Part shown: positions 46,078 to 55,204 of the stretch, piece after piece
Position numbering within the stretch: the stretch's first letter is position 1
How the letters are laid out: each line of letters starts with the position of its first letter
Source: Pseudomonadota bacterium
GTDB taxonomy: Bacteria; Pseudomonadota; Gammaproteobacteria; Burkholderiales; Rhodocyclaceae
Reading direction: 5' to 3'
Assembly: GCA_018261905.1 (NCBI GenBank)
Contig: JAGTRU010000020.1
Coordinates: forward strand, 1-64,000
Length of the DNA: 64,000 nt
The notes under the pieces: model-generated
The model's input: the letters and a program-made list of their open reading frames with translations, nothing else
Told to the model about the DNA's origin: nothing
Database searches by the model: none
Made by a program: the position numbers and the translations under genes

Positions 46078-46976
46078 GCTTAGCCCTCGCGGTACGTAAA
46101 AGCTGGTTCGAGGCGACCGCCCGGGCCCGTGTTGCCGGCTTGCTCGATGCCGGCAGCTTCCACGAAATCCTGCCGCCGGCAGTGTCGCAGCCGAGCCCGC
46201 ATCTGGCTCAACTCGAATTGCCCGGTGCTTTTGACGACGGCGTGATTGCCGGTAGCGGTCGACTGGCGGGAAAGCCGATTTTTGCCATCGCCCAGGAAGG
46301 CCAGTTCATGGGCGGCGCCGTTGGTGAAATCCACGGCGCCAAGATCGTCGGCCTGCTCCGTCGCGCGGCGCAGGAAAAGCCGGCGGCCGTGCTCTTTCTC
46401 ATCGATTCCGGCGGCGTCCGGCTGCACGAGGCCAATGCCGGCCTGATCGCCATTTCCGAGATCATGCGTGCCGTGCTCGACGCCCGTGCCGCCGGTGTCC
46501 CGGTCATCGCGCTGGTCGGCGGCAGTTGCGGTGCTTTTGGCGGCATGGGTATCGTCGCCAAGCTGTGTTCGGCCATCCTCATTTCCGAAGAAGGTCGACT
46601 CGCGCTGTCCGGCCCGGAAGTCATCGAAACCGTGGCCGGCGTCGAGGAATTCGACTCGAAAGACCGGGCGCTCGTCTGGCGCGTCACCGGCGGCAAGCAT
46701 CGCTACCTGATGGGCGATTGCGCCATGCTGGTCGAGGACGACATCGCTGCTTTCCGCAGCGGCGCCACGGAATTCCTCTCCGGATGGGGGGAACCTGCCC
46801 CGAGCATCGCCCATCTACGGGCTAGCCAGCAGGCACTGGAAAAGCGCCTCGCTGCCTACGCCACGTATCGTGACGGCCTGCAGGTCTGGGCCGCGCTCGG
46901 CGTCGCCGAGCCGGAAAACGTGCCGATGCTTGATCGCGACAGCCTGGTCGCCGTGAAGGAAGGATTGCCGACATGA
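46074..46976 (+). CDS. mdcD: Malonate decarboxylase beta subunit
   Basis: MdcD with MdcE decarboxylates malonyl-ACP to acetyl-ACP without biotin. This 300-residue crotonase-fold protein has AIAQEGQFMGGAVGEIHGAKI, LFLIDSGGVRLHEANAGLIA and VGGSCGAFGGMGI. ATG 46074 overlaps the mdcC stop (ATGA). An in-frame extension to 45648 is a shadow of mdcA/mdcC. The start also fits the family N-terminus RKSWFEATARARV. Confidence 0.95.
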   Translation: MSLALAVRKSWFEATARARVAGLLDAGSFHEILPPAVSQPSPHLAQLELPGAFDDGVIAGSGRLAGKPIFAIAQEGQFMGGAVGEIHGAKIVGLLRRAAQEKPAAVLFLIDSGGVRLHEANAGLIAISEIMRAVLDARAAGVPVIALVGGSCGAFGGMGIVAKLCSAILISEEGRLALSGPEVIETVAGVEEFDSKDRALVWRVTGGKHRYLMGDCAMLVEDDIAAFRSGATEFLSGWGEPAPSIAHLRASQQALEKRLAAYATYRDGLQVWAALGVAEPENVPMLDRDSLVAVKEGLPT

Positions 46977-47689
46977 GCCTCAACGACATTCTCGATAGCC
47001 TGTTCCCGGCCGGCCACACGGTCAACGTGGAAAATAAGGTGATTTCCGGCGTAGCGACGACGGCGCAGGGTACGGTCGCCGTGCTCGGCACCACCGATGC
47101 GGCAGCCATCGACCACGCCATGGCGCTGGCGCTGGCGGGCTTCATTCTCGATACCGTCGAGCAGCATCCTGGCCGGCCGCTGGTCTTCCTGGTCGATACC
47201 AGCGGTCAGGCCCTGTCGCGCAGTCAGGAGCTCCTCTGCCTGAACGGCTCGCTGGCGCATCTCGCTCAGTGCGTCGATCTGGCGCGCCGTCAGGGGCATG
47301 CCTCGCTCAGCCTGGTGACGGCCAATGCGGTCAGCGGCGGCTTCCTCTCCTTTGGCCTGATGGCCGACCGGGCCTATGCGCTGGCCGATGCCCAGGTCCG
47401 GGTCATGGATTTGCGGGCGATGGCGCGGGTGACCAAGATTGCCCACGAACGCCTGGTCGAACTGGCGGCCACTTCGCCGACCTTCGCACCGGGTGCGGAA
47501 AATTATCTGCGCATGGGCGGGATCGAGGCGATCTGGCCGGCACCGAGTGCGGCATTGCTGGCGGCGGCGCTCGCTACGGTTAGCCAGGCACGGGCGGCCG
47601 GCGATCAGCGCATGCAGTGCGGCTTGGCCCGCAGCGGGCGCCGGCTGGCAGCGGCGGTGGTCAACTCGGTGTGTCACTCGGCAGTCTGA
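46973..47689 (+). CDS. mdcE: Malonate decarboxylase gamma subunit (MdcE)
   Basis: This is the partner of MdcD in the decarboxylase core. The 238 residues contain VFLVDTSGQALSRSQELLCLNGSLAHLA, VTANAVSGGFLSFGLMADRAYAL and VMDLRAMARVTKI. The start overlaps mdcD's stop by four bases. mdcG follows after two bases. Confidence 0.95.
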   Translation: MSLNDILDSLFPAGHTVNVENKVISGVATTAQGTVAVLGTTDAAAIDHAMALALAGFILDTVEQHPGRPLVFLVDTSGQALSRSQELLCLNGSLAHLAQCVDLARRQGHASLSLVTANAVSGGFLSFGLMADRAYALADAQVRVMDLRAMARVTKIAHERLVELAATSPTFAPGAENYLRMGGIEAIWPAPSAALLAAALATVSQARAAGDQRMQCGLARSGRRLAAAVVNSVCHSAV

Positions 47690-47691
47690 AC

Positions 47692-48360
47692 ATGCGTCGC
47701 CACGATCTGGTCTGGCTGCATCCATCGGCAAGTTATACGACGCCCTGTGCCGAGCCCGGTAGTGCCGCCTGGTCGGCGCTGGCCGACTGGCTGGCGGCCG
47801 GTCGGCCGCTGGTGGCGGCGCGGCAGACGGCGGGAGCGACGCAGGTTCAGCTCGGCTTGAGTCTGCCGCTGGCGCAGGGACGACAACGCCTGTCGATACT
47901 GGTCGAAGCGTCGCAGATTGCCGAAGTCCGTTTACCGCTGGACACTCGCCAATGCCTGGCTGGCTTGCCGGCCGGGCAGGCTGCGATCTTGCTGGCGCTG
48001 GCCGAGCGTATCGAGACCAGTGGCGCACGCTTGGGCATTTACGGTTCCCTGGCCTGGGAAGCGCTGAGCGGTGAAGCCTACCGCCATGCCGCTTCCGACA
48101 TCGACCTGATTTGCGATGTCGCCAATCTGACGCAATACGCGATTGCCCTGGATGCCTTGCGGCAGGCCATCGCCGATTTTCCCGGCCGGCTGGATGGCGA
48201 ACTGCGCTTGCCCGATGGGCGGGCGGTCGCCTGGCAGGAAATCCTGATGCTGGGCAAGGCATCGGGCAAGAGCGTACTGGTCAAGGGCGAGCGGGATGTC
48301 GCCGTGCAGCCGTTGTCCGGGTGGCTGGCTGGTTTGCCGCCGCTGATGCTGGCGGCTTGA
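47692..48360 (+). CDS. mdcG: Phosphoribosyl-dephospho-CoA transferase MdcG
   Basis: MdcG attaches the prosthetic group to MdcC. This 222-residue nucleotidyltransferase-fold protein begins MRRHDLVWLHP and has the catalytic GIYGSLAWEALSGE and ASDIDLICDV (GS and DxD-type) motifs. The start is ATG 47692; the open frame to 47617 lies in mdcE. The C-terminal VKGERDVAVQP is also conserved. Confidence 0.94.
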   Translation: MRRHDLVWLHPSASYTTPCAEPGSAAWSALADWLAAGRPLVAARQTAGATQVQLGLSLPLAQGRQRLSILVEASQIAEVRLPLDTRQCLAGLPAGQAAILLALAERIETSGARLGIYGSLAWEALSGEAYRHAASDIDLICDVANLTQYAIALDALRQAIADFPGRLDGELRLPDGRAVAWQEILMLGKASGKSVLVKGERDVAVQPLSGWLAGLPPLMLAA

Positions 48361-48371
48361 AGGAGGTGGGG

Positions 48372-49502
48372 ATGAAGATAGCGCGCTGGATACTTTGTCT
48401 GATTTGCAGCCAGCCCTTCGTGCCGGCGATAGCGGGGCCAGCCGCCGGGGTTAGTAGCGACAAGCTGCTGATTGGCCAGGTCGCCGGCCTGACCGGGCCG
48501 GTCGCCGGTTCGGTGAAGGAACAGGTGGGCGGTGCCCAGGTCTATTTCAAGGCAGTCAATGACAAGGGCGGCGTCGCCGGACGGCGCATCGAACTGCATA
48601 CCGAGGACGACGGCTTCGACCCGAAGCGGACGCCGGAAGCGGCGCGCAAGCTGATTCAGCAAGGTGTGCTTGCCCTGTTCATGGTGCGCGGCACCGGCAA
48701 TACCGAAAGTATCCTGCCCCTGCTCGACAAGGAGGGCTTGCCTCTGGTGGCGCCGGCCACAGGCGCCAGCAGCCTGCATCAGCCGGTGCGGCGCTGGGTC
48801 TTTAATGTGCGGGCGCCCTACCAGATGGAAGTCGCCGCGGCGGTGCGCCACCTGGCGACGCTGAAGGTCAGCCGGCTGGCGATGTTCCATGTCGATGACG
48901 CCTTCGGTGCCGATGCCCTGGCCGGTTTCAACAAGGCGCTTGCCGAACATGGCCAGACGGCCGCCCTGGTTCAGTCCTACAAGCGGCCGGCCGGCGATAT
49001 CGTGAATGCGGTGAAGGCCTTTGTCCAGGCTGCACCGGGTGCCGTGTTCGTGATTGGTTCGGCGAGTGAAACCGCCAATTTCATCCGCCAGTTTCATGCC
49101 GCCGGCGGTGTCAGCCAGTTGATCACCCTGTCGAATAATGCGGCCCAGGCTTTTTACGATGATCTTGGCAAGGCCGGCAGCGGTGTGATCATTACCCAGG
49201 TGGTACCCGATTCCGGCCGGGTCAGCATGAGTCTGGCGCAGGAATACCTGCGCCTGGCCAAGGAGCAGGGACAAGCGCACAGCGACGCCGGCATGGAGGG
49301 CTTCATGGCGGCCAAGGTGCTGGTCGAGGGCTTGCGCCGGGCCGGCAACGATGTGAGTCGCGACAAGCTGCGGGCGGCGCTGGAGTCGATTCGCGATTTC
49401 GATATCGGCGGCATCACGATCAGCTATGGTCCGAACGACCATACCGGTTCGCAATTCGTCGAAACCTCGATCATCTCGGCCAGCGGCCGCCTGATCCGAT
49501 GA
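48372..49502 (+). CDS. LivK-type periplasmic binding protein inside the mdc operon
   Basis: This is a 376-residue periplasmic branched-chain amino-acid-type binding protein. A signal peptide (about residues 1-21, PAIAGPAAG) is followed by LLIGQVAGLTGPVAGSVKEQVGGAQVYFKAVNDKGGVAGRRIELHTEDDGFDPKRTPEAARKL. No permease or ATPase accompanies it. It sits 11 bases after mdcG, and its stop overlaps mdcB's start. It could bind a carboxylate for a transporter or sensor elsewhere. Such insertions are not part of the known mdc operons I recall. Confidence 0.88.
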   Translation: MKIARWILCLICSQPFVPAIAGPAAGVSSDKLLIGQVAGLTGPVAGSVKEQVGGAQVYFKAVNDKGGVAGRRIELHTEDDGFDPKRTPEAARKLIQQGVLALFMVRGTGNTESILPLLDKEGLPLVAPATGASSLHQPVRRWVFNVRAPYQMEVAAAVRHLATLKVSRLAMFHVDDAFGADALAGFNKALAEHGQTAALVQSYKRPAGDIVNAVKAFVQAAPGAVFVIGSASETANFIRQFHAAGGVSQLITLSNNAAQAFYDDLGKAGSGVIITQVVPDSGRVSMSLAQEYLRLAKEQGQAHSDAGMEGFMAAKVLVEGLRRAGNDVSRDKLRAALESIRDFDIGGITISYGPNDHTGSQFVETSIISASGRLIR

Positions 49503-50395
49503 ATCGGCCGGACAAGCTCCAACCGGCAGCCCGGCCTGATGCCGGAGCGACAACGCTTGGTGTGACCAGCGCTGATGCCCGGATCGGCCGTCTTGCCATT
49601 CGCAGCCTCTATCGCGAGGTGGCGCTGGCGCCCAAGCCCGGCCTGGTGACGCCCTTGAGCAATGGCAGTCATCGCGACATGACTTTCGCCACCTTCCTGC
49701 GCAGCCTGGTGGCCCTGCGCGACTATTTTCCGGCGATTACCGCCTGCGGCCGGCAGCAGCCGGCTTTCGCCGCCCTGCAACAACTTGGTATCGAAGCCGA
49801 AATCGCGATGCTGGCAGCGACCGGCGGCATCAACACGCATCGCGGTGCGGTCTTCAATCTCGGCCTGCTTTGTGCCGCACTGGGGAGCTTGTTGCACGAG
49901 GGGCTGACGATAACGGCCGAGGCCATTTGCCGGCGCGTCGAGACGCAGTGGGGGGCGAAGATTCTGGCCTCATCGACAAATTTGCCGGTGGAATTGCCGC
50001 CCAGCCACGGGCAGGTCGTCGCCCGGCGTTATGGCAGCGGTGGCGCGCGTGCCGAGGCGGCAGCCGGTTTTCCGGCGGCGCGCGAGGTCGGCTTGCCGGC
50101 CTACCGGGCGGTGCTGGCTGTTACCGGCGATGAAAAGCGGGCGGAAATGCAGGCATTGTTTGCGCTGATGGCCGAGTTGGACGACACCAATATGCTCTGG
50201 CGCGGCGGCCCCACCGGGCTGGCGCACGGGCGTCGCGCCGCGGCGGAATTTCTTGCCGCTGGCGGGGTGTTCGCCAGCGACTGGCGCGACCACGCCGAAG
50301 CCATCGACCAGGATTTCATTGCCCGGCGCCTGAGTCCAGGTGGCAGCGCCGACCTCCTCGGCGTCACGCTCTTTCTCGCCGAACTGGACGCCTGA
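49499..50395 (+). CDS. mdcB: Triphosphoribosyl-dephospho-CoA synthase MdcB
   Basis: MdcB makes the MdcC prosthetic-group precursor from dephospho-CoA and ATP. This 298-residue CitG/MdcB-family protein has YREVALAPKPGLVTPLSNGSHRDM, the GIEAEIAMLAATGGINTHRGAVFNLGLL core, and DTNMLWRGG. ATG 49499 overlaps the binding-protein stop by four bases. mdcH follows after one base. Confidence 0.95.
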   Translation: MNRPDKLQPAARPDAGATTLGVTSADARIGRLAIRSLYREVALAPKPGLVTPLSNGSHRDMTFATFLRSLVALRDYFPAITACGRQQPAFAALQQLGIEAEIAMLAATGGINTHRGAVFNLGLLCAALGSLLHEGLTITAEAICRRVETQWGAKILASSTNLPVELPPSHGQVVARRYGSGGARAEAAAGFPAAREVGLPAYRAVLAVTGDEKRAEMQALFALMAELDDTNMLWRGGPTGLAHGRRAAAEFLAAGGVFASDWRDHAEAIDQDFIARRLSPGGSADLLGVTLFLAELDA

Positions 50396-50396
50396 G

Positions 50397-51311
50397 ATGC
50401 GTCTCGCCCTTCTTTTCAGCGGCCAGGGCGGCCAAGGCCCGGCCCACTGGCAGCAGGTCCAGGTCAGCGCCAGTGGCGAGCTTGGTGAAGCGCTGTCGCG
50501 CGCGCTGCCCGGCATCGCCGACCCGAGTTCTCCGGTCACCCCGGAAACACTGGCAAAAAACAAAATTGCCCAACCGCTGATCTTTGCCCAGCAGATGCTG
50601 CTCTGGGGGCAATTACAGAGTCGCCTGCCCCGGCCAATCTGCGCTGCCGGCTATTCGCTCGGTGAAATGGCCGCCTGCAGCGCGGCGGGTGCGTTTTCGC
50701 CCGTCCAGGGCGTCGCGCTGTGCGCCCAACGGGCGGCCTTGATGGACGCTGCGGCGGCCGGCGAACATGGCATGCTTGCCGTTCTTGGTCTGGATGAGGC
50801 GCTGGTTGATGCGCTGGCCGACGAGGCCGGTTTGCTGGTGGCCATCCGCAATGCACCGCAGCATCTGGTGGTGGCCGGACCACGCGCCGGCATCGCCGCC
50901 GCGGCCGGCAAGTTTGAGGCGGTAGGGGCGAGCCGCCTGGTCCATCTGGCGGTGCACACGCCTTCGCATACCCCGCTGCTGGCCAAGGCGGCGCTCGATT
51001 TCAAGAAATATCTGGAATTGCTGCCTGATCGCCGCCTGGCTTTTCCCGTGTTCAGCGCCATCGACGCGACAATGGCACGTACGGCCCGGCCCGCCCTTGA
51101 CGCGCTGGCCCGCCAGATCTGCACGCCGCTCGACTGGGCGGCCTGCCTGCAGGCGGTGCGCGAGATGCAGCCGGATGCGGTGCTCGAAATCGGACCCGGC
51201 AACGCATTGGCCCGCCTGTTCGGCGAACTGGCGCCGGAGATTCCGGTGCGGGCCTGCGATGATTTTCGCAGTATCGAGGGCATCGTTCGCTGGCTGGATG
51301 TTGGCAACTGA
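50397..51311 (+). CDS. mdcH: Malonate decarboxylase malonyl transferase MdcH
   Basis: MdcH primes MdcC by moving malonyl from malonyl-CoA. This 304-residue FabD-like acyltransferase has FSGQGGQGPAHW and the active-site serine in AAGYSLGEMAACSAAG. The His/Gln catalytic partners lie in LVHLAVHTPSHTPLL. ATG 50397 is one base after mdcB. Confidence 0.94.
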   Translation: MRLALLFSGQGGQGPAHWQQVQVSASGELGEALSRALPGIADPSSPVTPETLAKNKIAQPLIFAQQMLLWGQLQSRLPRPICAAGYSLGEMAACSAAGAFSPVQGVALCAQRAALMDAAAAGEHGMLAVLGLDEALVDALADEAGLLVAIRNAPQHLVVAGPRAGIAAAAGKFEAVGASRLVHLAVHTPSHTPLLAKAALDFKKYLELLPDRRLAFPVFSAIDATMARTARPALDALARQICTPLDWAACLQAVREMQPDAVLEIGPGNALARLFGELAPEIPVRACDDFRSIEGIVRWLDVGN

Positions 51312-51353
51312 TACAGTTCGGCGCTCGCCAATACTATCGCTGCCTCAATTTTC

Positions 51354-52163
51354 GTGATTCCCTTTGAGATCATTCCGGCCTATCTGCTGACCGGCGCCGT
51401 CGCCGGTTTTTTTGCCGGCCTGCTCGGCGTTGGCGGTGGCGTCGTGGTTGTCCCGGTGCTGACCATCATCTTCGCCAGACAGGGCTTTCCGGCCAACGAG
51501 GTCATGCATCTGGCGCTTGGCTCCTCGATGGCGACCATTCTGTTTACGTCACTCTCCAGCCTGCGCGCTCATCACGCGCATCGCGCCGTGCTCTGGCCGG
51601 TGATGCGCGATCTGACGCCGGGCATCCTGGTCGGTACGCTGCTCGGGGCATTGCTGGCGGCCCGCATTTCGTCGCGGGCGCTGGCGATATTCTTTGTCGG
51701 CTTCATGATTTTCGTTGCCGTGCAAATGATCGCCAATCTGCGTCCGAAACCGAGCCGCAACCTGCCGGGGCGCGGCGGCCTGAGCCTCGCCGGCAGCGTT
51801 ATCGGTGCGGTGGCCAGTCTCGCCGCGATGGGCGGCGGGGCGCTGACCGTGCCTTACCTGATCTGGTGCAACGTCCGGCCCCATCAGGCCATCGGCACCT
51901 CGGCCGCGGTTGGTTTGCCGATCGCCATCGGCGGCACCATCGGTTACATCTGGAACGGCTGGGAACATCCCGGCTTGCCGAGCGGCAGCCTGGGCTTTGT
52001 TTACCTGCCGGCCCTCGCCGTCATCCTGATCGCCAGCGTGCTGGCCGCACCCCTCGGCGCCCGCCTCGCCCATCGCCTGCCGGTGGCAGTGCTCAAACGG
52101 ATCTTCGCGGGCCTGCTGCTGGTGCTCTCTACCAAAATGCTGTGGAGCTTGTACGGCAGTTGA
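51354..52163 (+). CDS. TauE/SafE-family membrane transporter, paralogue
   Basis: This is a 269-residue, about eight-helix protein with GLLGVGGGVVVVPVLTIIF and MGGGALTVPYLIWCN. The start is GTG 51354. It is highly similar to the protein at 39475-40275 across its length. It is the last gene of the forward-oriented mdc cluster, 42 bases after mdcH, and may move malonate, sulfite or another anion. In place of the MdcF or MadLM transporters of other operons, it might be an extra exchanger. Confidence 0.87.
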   Translation: MIPFEIIPAYLLTGAVAGFFAGLLGVGGGVVVVPVLTIIFARQGFPANEVMHLALGSSMATILFTSLSSLRAHHAHRAVLWPVMRDLTPGILVGTLLGALLAARISSRALAIFFVGFMIFVAVQMIANLRPKPSRNLPGRGGLSLAGSVIGAVASLAAMGGGALTVPYLIWCNVRPHQAIGTSAAVGLPIAIGGTIGYIWNGWEHPGLPSGSLGFVYLPALAVILIASVLAAPLGARLAHRLPVAVLKRIFAGLLLVLSTKMLWSLYGS

Positions 52164-52174
52164 ATCCGGCGGGT

Positions 52175-52951
52175 TTAGCAGGCTTTGAAAACGGGTTTGC
52201 GCTTCTCCAGGAAGGCGGCGAGTCCCTCGCAGTAATCTTCCGTATCAAGGAAAGCGAACGAGGCGGCTTTCTCCGCATCGCTGAGCGGCGCTCCGTCGAG
52301 CAACCGGCGGATCCACTGCTTGTGCCAGCCGGCGACCAGCGGTGCGCCGTTGCAGATGCGGCGGGCGGTGGCGTAGGCCTCGTCCTCGACCTGCACATCC
52401 GGCACGACGCGGGTCACCAGACCTTTTTCATAGGCTTCGCGGGCGCTCAGGATGCGTCCTTCGAGCAGGATTTCCTTGATGACGGCGGCGCCGGCCAGCT
52501 TGAGCAGGCCTTCCATTTCCCCCGGGTACATTGAAAACCCCAATTTATTGATCGGCGCGCCGAAGCGGGCGCTCTCGTTGCAGATGCGCAGGTCGCAGAC
52601 GCCGGCAATTTCCAGGCCGCCGCCGATGCAGGCGCCCTCGATCAGCGCCACCGTCGGATGCGGGCAGTCGGCGATGGCATTCAGCGCGCTGGCCACCTTG
52701 CCGTGATAGTGCAGGGCTTGCTCCAGCGTTGCGCGGGCCGTGACGAATTCCTCGAGATCGCCGCCGGCAGCGAAGGCCTCATGGCCGGCGCCGCGGATGA
52801 CGATGCAGCGCACCCCGGGATCAACCGCGAGGCGGGCGAAATGGTCGGCGAGCTGCTGCCACATGGCGAGATCGATGGCGTTCAGCTTGCCGGGATTATT
52901 CAGGGTCAGGGTGGCGATTTCGCCGTTGCTGGAGAGGTCAACCGTAGCCAT
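52175..52951 (-). CDS. Enoyl-CoA hydratase/isomerase family protein
   Basis: This is a 258-residue crotonase-fold protein starting at ATG 52951 (MATVDLSSNGEIATLTLNNP). The oxyanion-hole pieces are IRGAGHEAFAAGGDL and IEGACIGGGLEIAGVCDLRI. The catalytic Glu pair typical of hydratases is only partly visible (GFSMYPGEMEG), so isomerase or another crotonase activity is possible. It converges on the TauE paralogue and is divergent from the acetate symporter pair. No strong ribosome site is present. Confidence 0.85.
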   Translation of the reverse strand: MATVDLSSNGEIATLTLNNPGKLNAIDLAMWQQLADHFARLAVDPGVRCIVIRGAGHEAFAAGGDLEEFVTARATLEQALHYHGKVASALNAIADCPHPTVALIEGACIGGGLEIAGVCDLRICNESARFGAPINKLGFSMYPGEMEGLLKLAGAAVIKEILLEGRILSAREAYEKGLVTRVVPDVQVEDEAYATARRICNGAPLVAGWHKQWIRRLLDGAPLSDAEKAASFAFLDTEDYCEGLAAFLEKRKPVFKAC

Positions 52952-53003
52952 CGGGAGTGTCCACTGTACAAAAGGCGAATTATAGGGCCAGTCAAATTCA
53001 CTA

Positions 53004-53031
53004 TTAGACAATGTCTTATATAAGATACAAT
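53004..53031 (+). promoter_or_regulatory. Promoter with embedded 12-bp palindrome, DUF485-actP
   Basis: TTAGAC (53004-53009) and TACAAT (53026-53031) are separated by 16 bases. The perfect palindrome TCTTATATAAGA (53014-53025) fills the spacer exactly. A regulator bound there would cover both promoter elements. Confidence 0.55.
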
Positions 53032-53079
53032 AACGCCGCCGTTTTGACGGTAATTATTAATTAAGGGGGAGGTATAGCC

Positions 53080-53400
53080 ATGAGCAGCGCGATATATGAG
53101 CGGATGCGGGCCAATCCGAAGTTCCAGGAGTTAGTTGCAAAACGGGGGCGTTTTGCCTGGACATTGGCGTTCGTAGTGTTGAGTATGTTTTACGGTTTTG
53201 TCATGGTCGTGGCCTTTAATCCGGCCGCTCTCGGCCAGCCGGTCAGCGAAGGTTCGATGCTGACGGTCGGCGTGGCCGTCGAACTTTTCATGTTCATTTT
53301 CTTCTGGGCGCTGACGGCGGTTTACGTGAAACGCGCCAATACCGAGTTTGATGCCTTGACCCAGGAAATCGTCAAGGAAGCCTGGAAGGAGAACAAATGA
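53080..53400 (+). CDS. DUF485 membrane protein (YjcH-like)
   Basis: This is a 106-residue protein with two membrane helices (about residues 26-48 and 62-85). It has the conserved N-terminus [31 protein letters not shown]485 proteins are nearly always encoded directly upstream of the acetate symporter actP, as here (four-base overlap). A strong GGGGGAGG site precedes the start. They are thought to assist the symporter, but the role is not established. Confidence 0.93.
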   Translation: MSSAIYERMRANPKFQELVAKRGRFAWTLAFVVLSMFYGFVMVVAFNPAALGQPVSEGSMLTVGVAVELFMFIFFWALTAVYVKRANTEFDALTQEIVKEAWKENK

Positions 53401-55073
53401 TGCGCCGTCTGACTCAACTTACCGCCGCCCTCGGTCTTTTCGCCGTTGCTGCCATGGCTTATGCCGGCGGCCCGCTCGAGGGCATCACCGAAAAGCAGGC
53501 CACCAACTGGCACGCCATCATCATGTTCTGCATCTTCGTCGCGATGACGATGGGCATTACCTACTGGGCGGCCAGCCGCACCAAGTCGACCGCCGATTTC
53601 TATACGGCCGGCGGCGGTATCACCGGCTTCCAGAACGGCATGGCGATCGCCGGCGACTATATGTCGGCGGCCACCTTGCTCGGTCTGACGGCCATGGTCT
53701 ACACCCAGGGCTACGACGGCTACATCTACATGCTGGCCTTCTTCGCCGGCTGGCCGATCATTCTGTTCCTGATGGCCGAACGCCTGCGCAACCTGGGCAA
53801 GTTCACCTTCTCCGACATCACTGCCTATCGCCTGGATCAGGGCAAGGTACGCACCATGGCGGCGATTTCCTCGCTGACCGTGGTTTGCTTCTACCTCATC
53901 GCCCAGATGGTCGGTGCCGGCCAGTTGATCAAGCTGCTCTTCGGCCTCGACTACAACGTCGCGATCTTCGCCGTCGGCATCCTGATGATGGTGTACGTGA
54001 CCTTCGGCGGTATGGTCGCCACGACCTGGGTGCAGATCATCAAGGCCGGCATGTTGTTGTGCGGCGGGACGCTGGTCATGGTCCTGGCCTTCAGCCAGTT
54101 CGACTTCTCCTTCCAGAACCTGCTGGAAAAGGCGACGGCCGTGCATAAGCTGGGTGCCAAGCTGATGTATCCGGGCAGCCTGCTGGCCGATCCGGTGACC
54201 GCCATTTCGCTGGGCCTCGGCCTGATGTTCGGGACGGCCGGCCTGCCGCACATTCTGATGCGCTTCTTCACCGTGACCGACGCCAAGGAAGCCCGCAAAT
54301 CGGTGCTCTACGCTTCCGGTTTCGTCGCCTACTTCTTCAACGTCATCTTCATCATGGGCCTCTGCGGCATCCTGATCGTCGGCCAGACCCCCGAGTTCTT
54401 CGAAGGCGGTGTGGTCGGCGCCAAGATGATTGGCGGCGGCAATATGGTGGCCATGCATCTGGCCAAGGCGGTCGGTGGCAACATGTTGCTCGGCTTCCTG
54501 GCGGCGGTGGCTTTCGCCACCATCCTGGCGGTGGTTTCCGGCCTGGCTTTGGCCGGTGCCTCGGCCATCTCGCATGACCTTTACGCCCGCGTCATCATGA
54601 AGGGGCAGGCTTCGGAGGCGAAGGAAATCCGCGTCTCGAAGATCGCCACCATCTGCCTCGGCTTCGTTGCCATCGTGCTCGGCATCCTGTTCGAAAAGCA
54701 GAACATCGCCTTCATGGTCGGTCTGGCCTTCGGTGTGGCGGCAGCTGCCAACTTCCCGGTGCTCATCCTTTCCATGTACTGGAAGGGCCTGACGACCCGC
54801 GGCGCGCTGTTCGGCGGCTACGGTGGTCTGGTTTCCGCCGTGCTCTTCGTGGTCTTCTCGAAGTCGGTATGGGTCGATGTGCTGCACAATGCAGCCCCGC
54901 TCTTCCCCTACACGCAACCGGCCCTGTTTGCCATGCCGCTTGCCTTCCTGCTCGCCTACATCTTCTCGAAGACCGACTCCAGCGTGCGCGCCGGCAAGGA
55001 AATCGAAGCCTTTGAAGACCAGTATGTGCGGGCCCAGACTGGCTATGGGGCGTCGGGCGCCAGCAGCCACTAG
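53397..55073 (+). CDS. actP: Cation/acetate symporter ActP
   Basis: This is a 558-residue sodium/solute symporter (SSS family) with a signal-like N-terminus and about 13 helices. Family landmarks: [46 protein letters not shown]-type [14 protein letters not shown], and [17 protein letters not shown]. It takes up acetate and related short acids such as glycolate. Acetate is the product of malonate decarboxylation, which fits the mdc genes upstream. A terminator follows. Confidence 0.95.
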   Translation: MMRRLTQLTAALGLFAVAAMAYAGGPLEGITEKQATNWHAIIMFCIFVAMTMGITYWAASRTKSTADFYTAGGGITGFQNGMAIAGDYMSAATLLGLTAMVYTQGYDGYIYMLAFFAGWPIILFLMAERLRNLGKFTFSDITAYRLDQGKVRTMAAISSLTVVCFYLIAQMVGAGQLIKLLFGLDYNVAIFAVGILMMVYVTFGGMVATTWVQIIKAGMLLCGGTLVMVLAFSQFDFSFQNLLEKATAVHKLGAKLMYPGSLLADPVTAISLGLGLMFGTAGLPHILMRFFTVTDAKEARKSVLYASGFVAYFFNVIFIMGLCGILIVGQTPEFFEGGVVGAKMIGGGNMVAMHLAKAVGGNMLLGFLAAVAFATILAVVSGLALAGASAISHDLYARVIMKGQASEAKEIRVSKIATICLGFVAIVLGILFEKQNIAFMVGLAFGVAAAANFPVLILSMYWKGLTTRGALFGGYGGLVSAVLFVVFSKSVWVDVLHNAAPLFPYTQPALFAMPLAFLLAYIFSKTDSSVRAGKEIEAFEDQYVRAQTGYGASGASSH

Positions 55074-55091
55074 CTGTTCTCGGCCATGCCC

Positions 55092-55128
55092 AAAAAGCCC
55101 CGACCGGCATGCCGGTCGGGGCTTTTTT
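55092..55128 (+). terminator. Intrinsic terminator after actP
   Basis: A long perfect stem, AAAAAGCCCCGACCGGC/GCCGGTCGGGGCTTTTT around AT, ends in seven T. It cleanly separates actP from the PspA-flotillin cluster. Confidence 0.92.
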
Positions 55129-55204
55129 TGTTTCCGTTTTTGTCATGTTATGGCATAGTCATCGGCGTTCTGGCGAATGTCATAGTTGCGGGGCGCCAAA
55201 TTCG

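Noticed and set aside
45648-46976. Apparent 442-residue protein covering the start of mdcD
   Set aside because: The first 142 residues are out-of-frame readings of mdcA and mdcC. The MdcD family begins at ATG 46074, which overlaps the mdcC stop.
53322-55070. Antisense frame of 582 codons opposite actP
   Set aside because: The translation is an Asp/His/Gly/Glu-rich string with no known fold. actP on the other strand shows all family motifs.
55160-55195. Possible sigma54 promoter (TGGC...TTGC) upstream of DUF2170-pspA
   Set aside because: The distance between the GG and GC elements is 14 bases instead of the required 10, so it does not fit.
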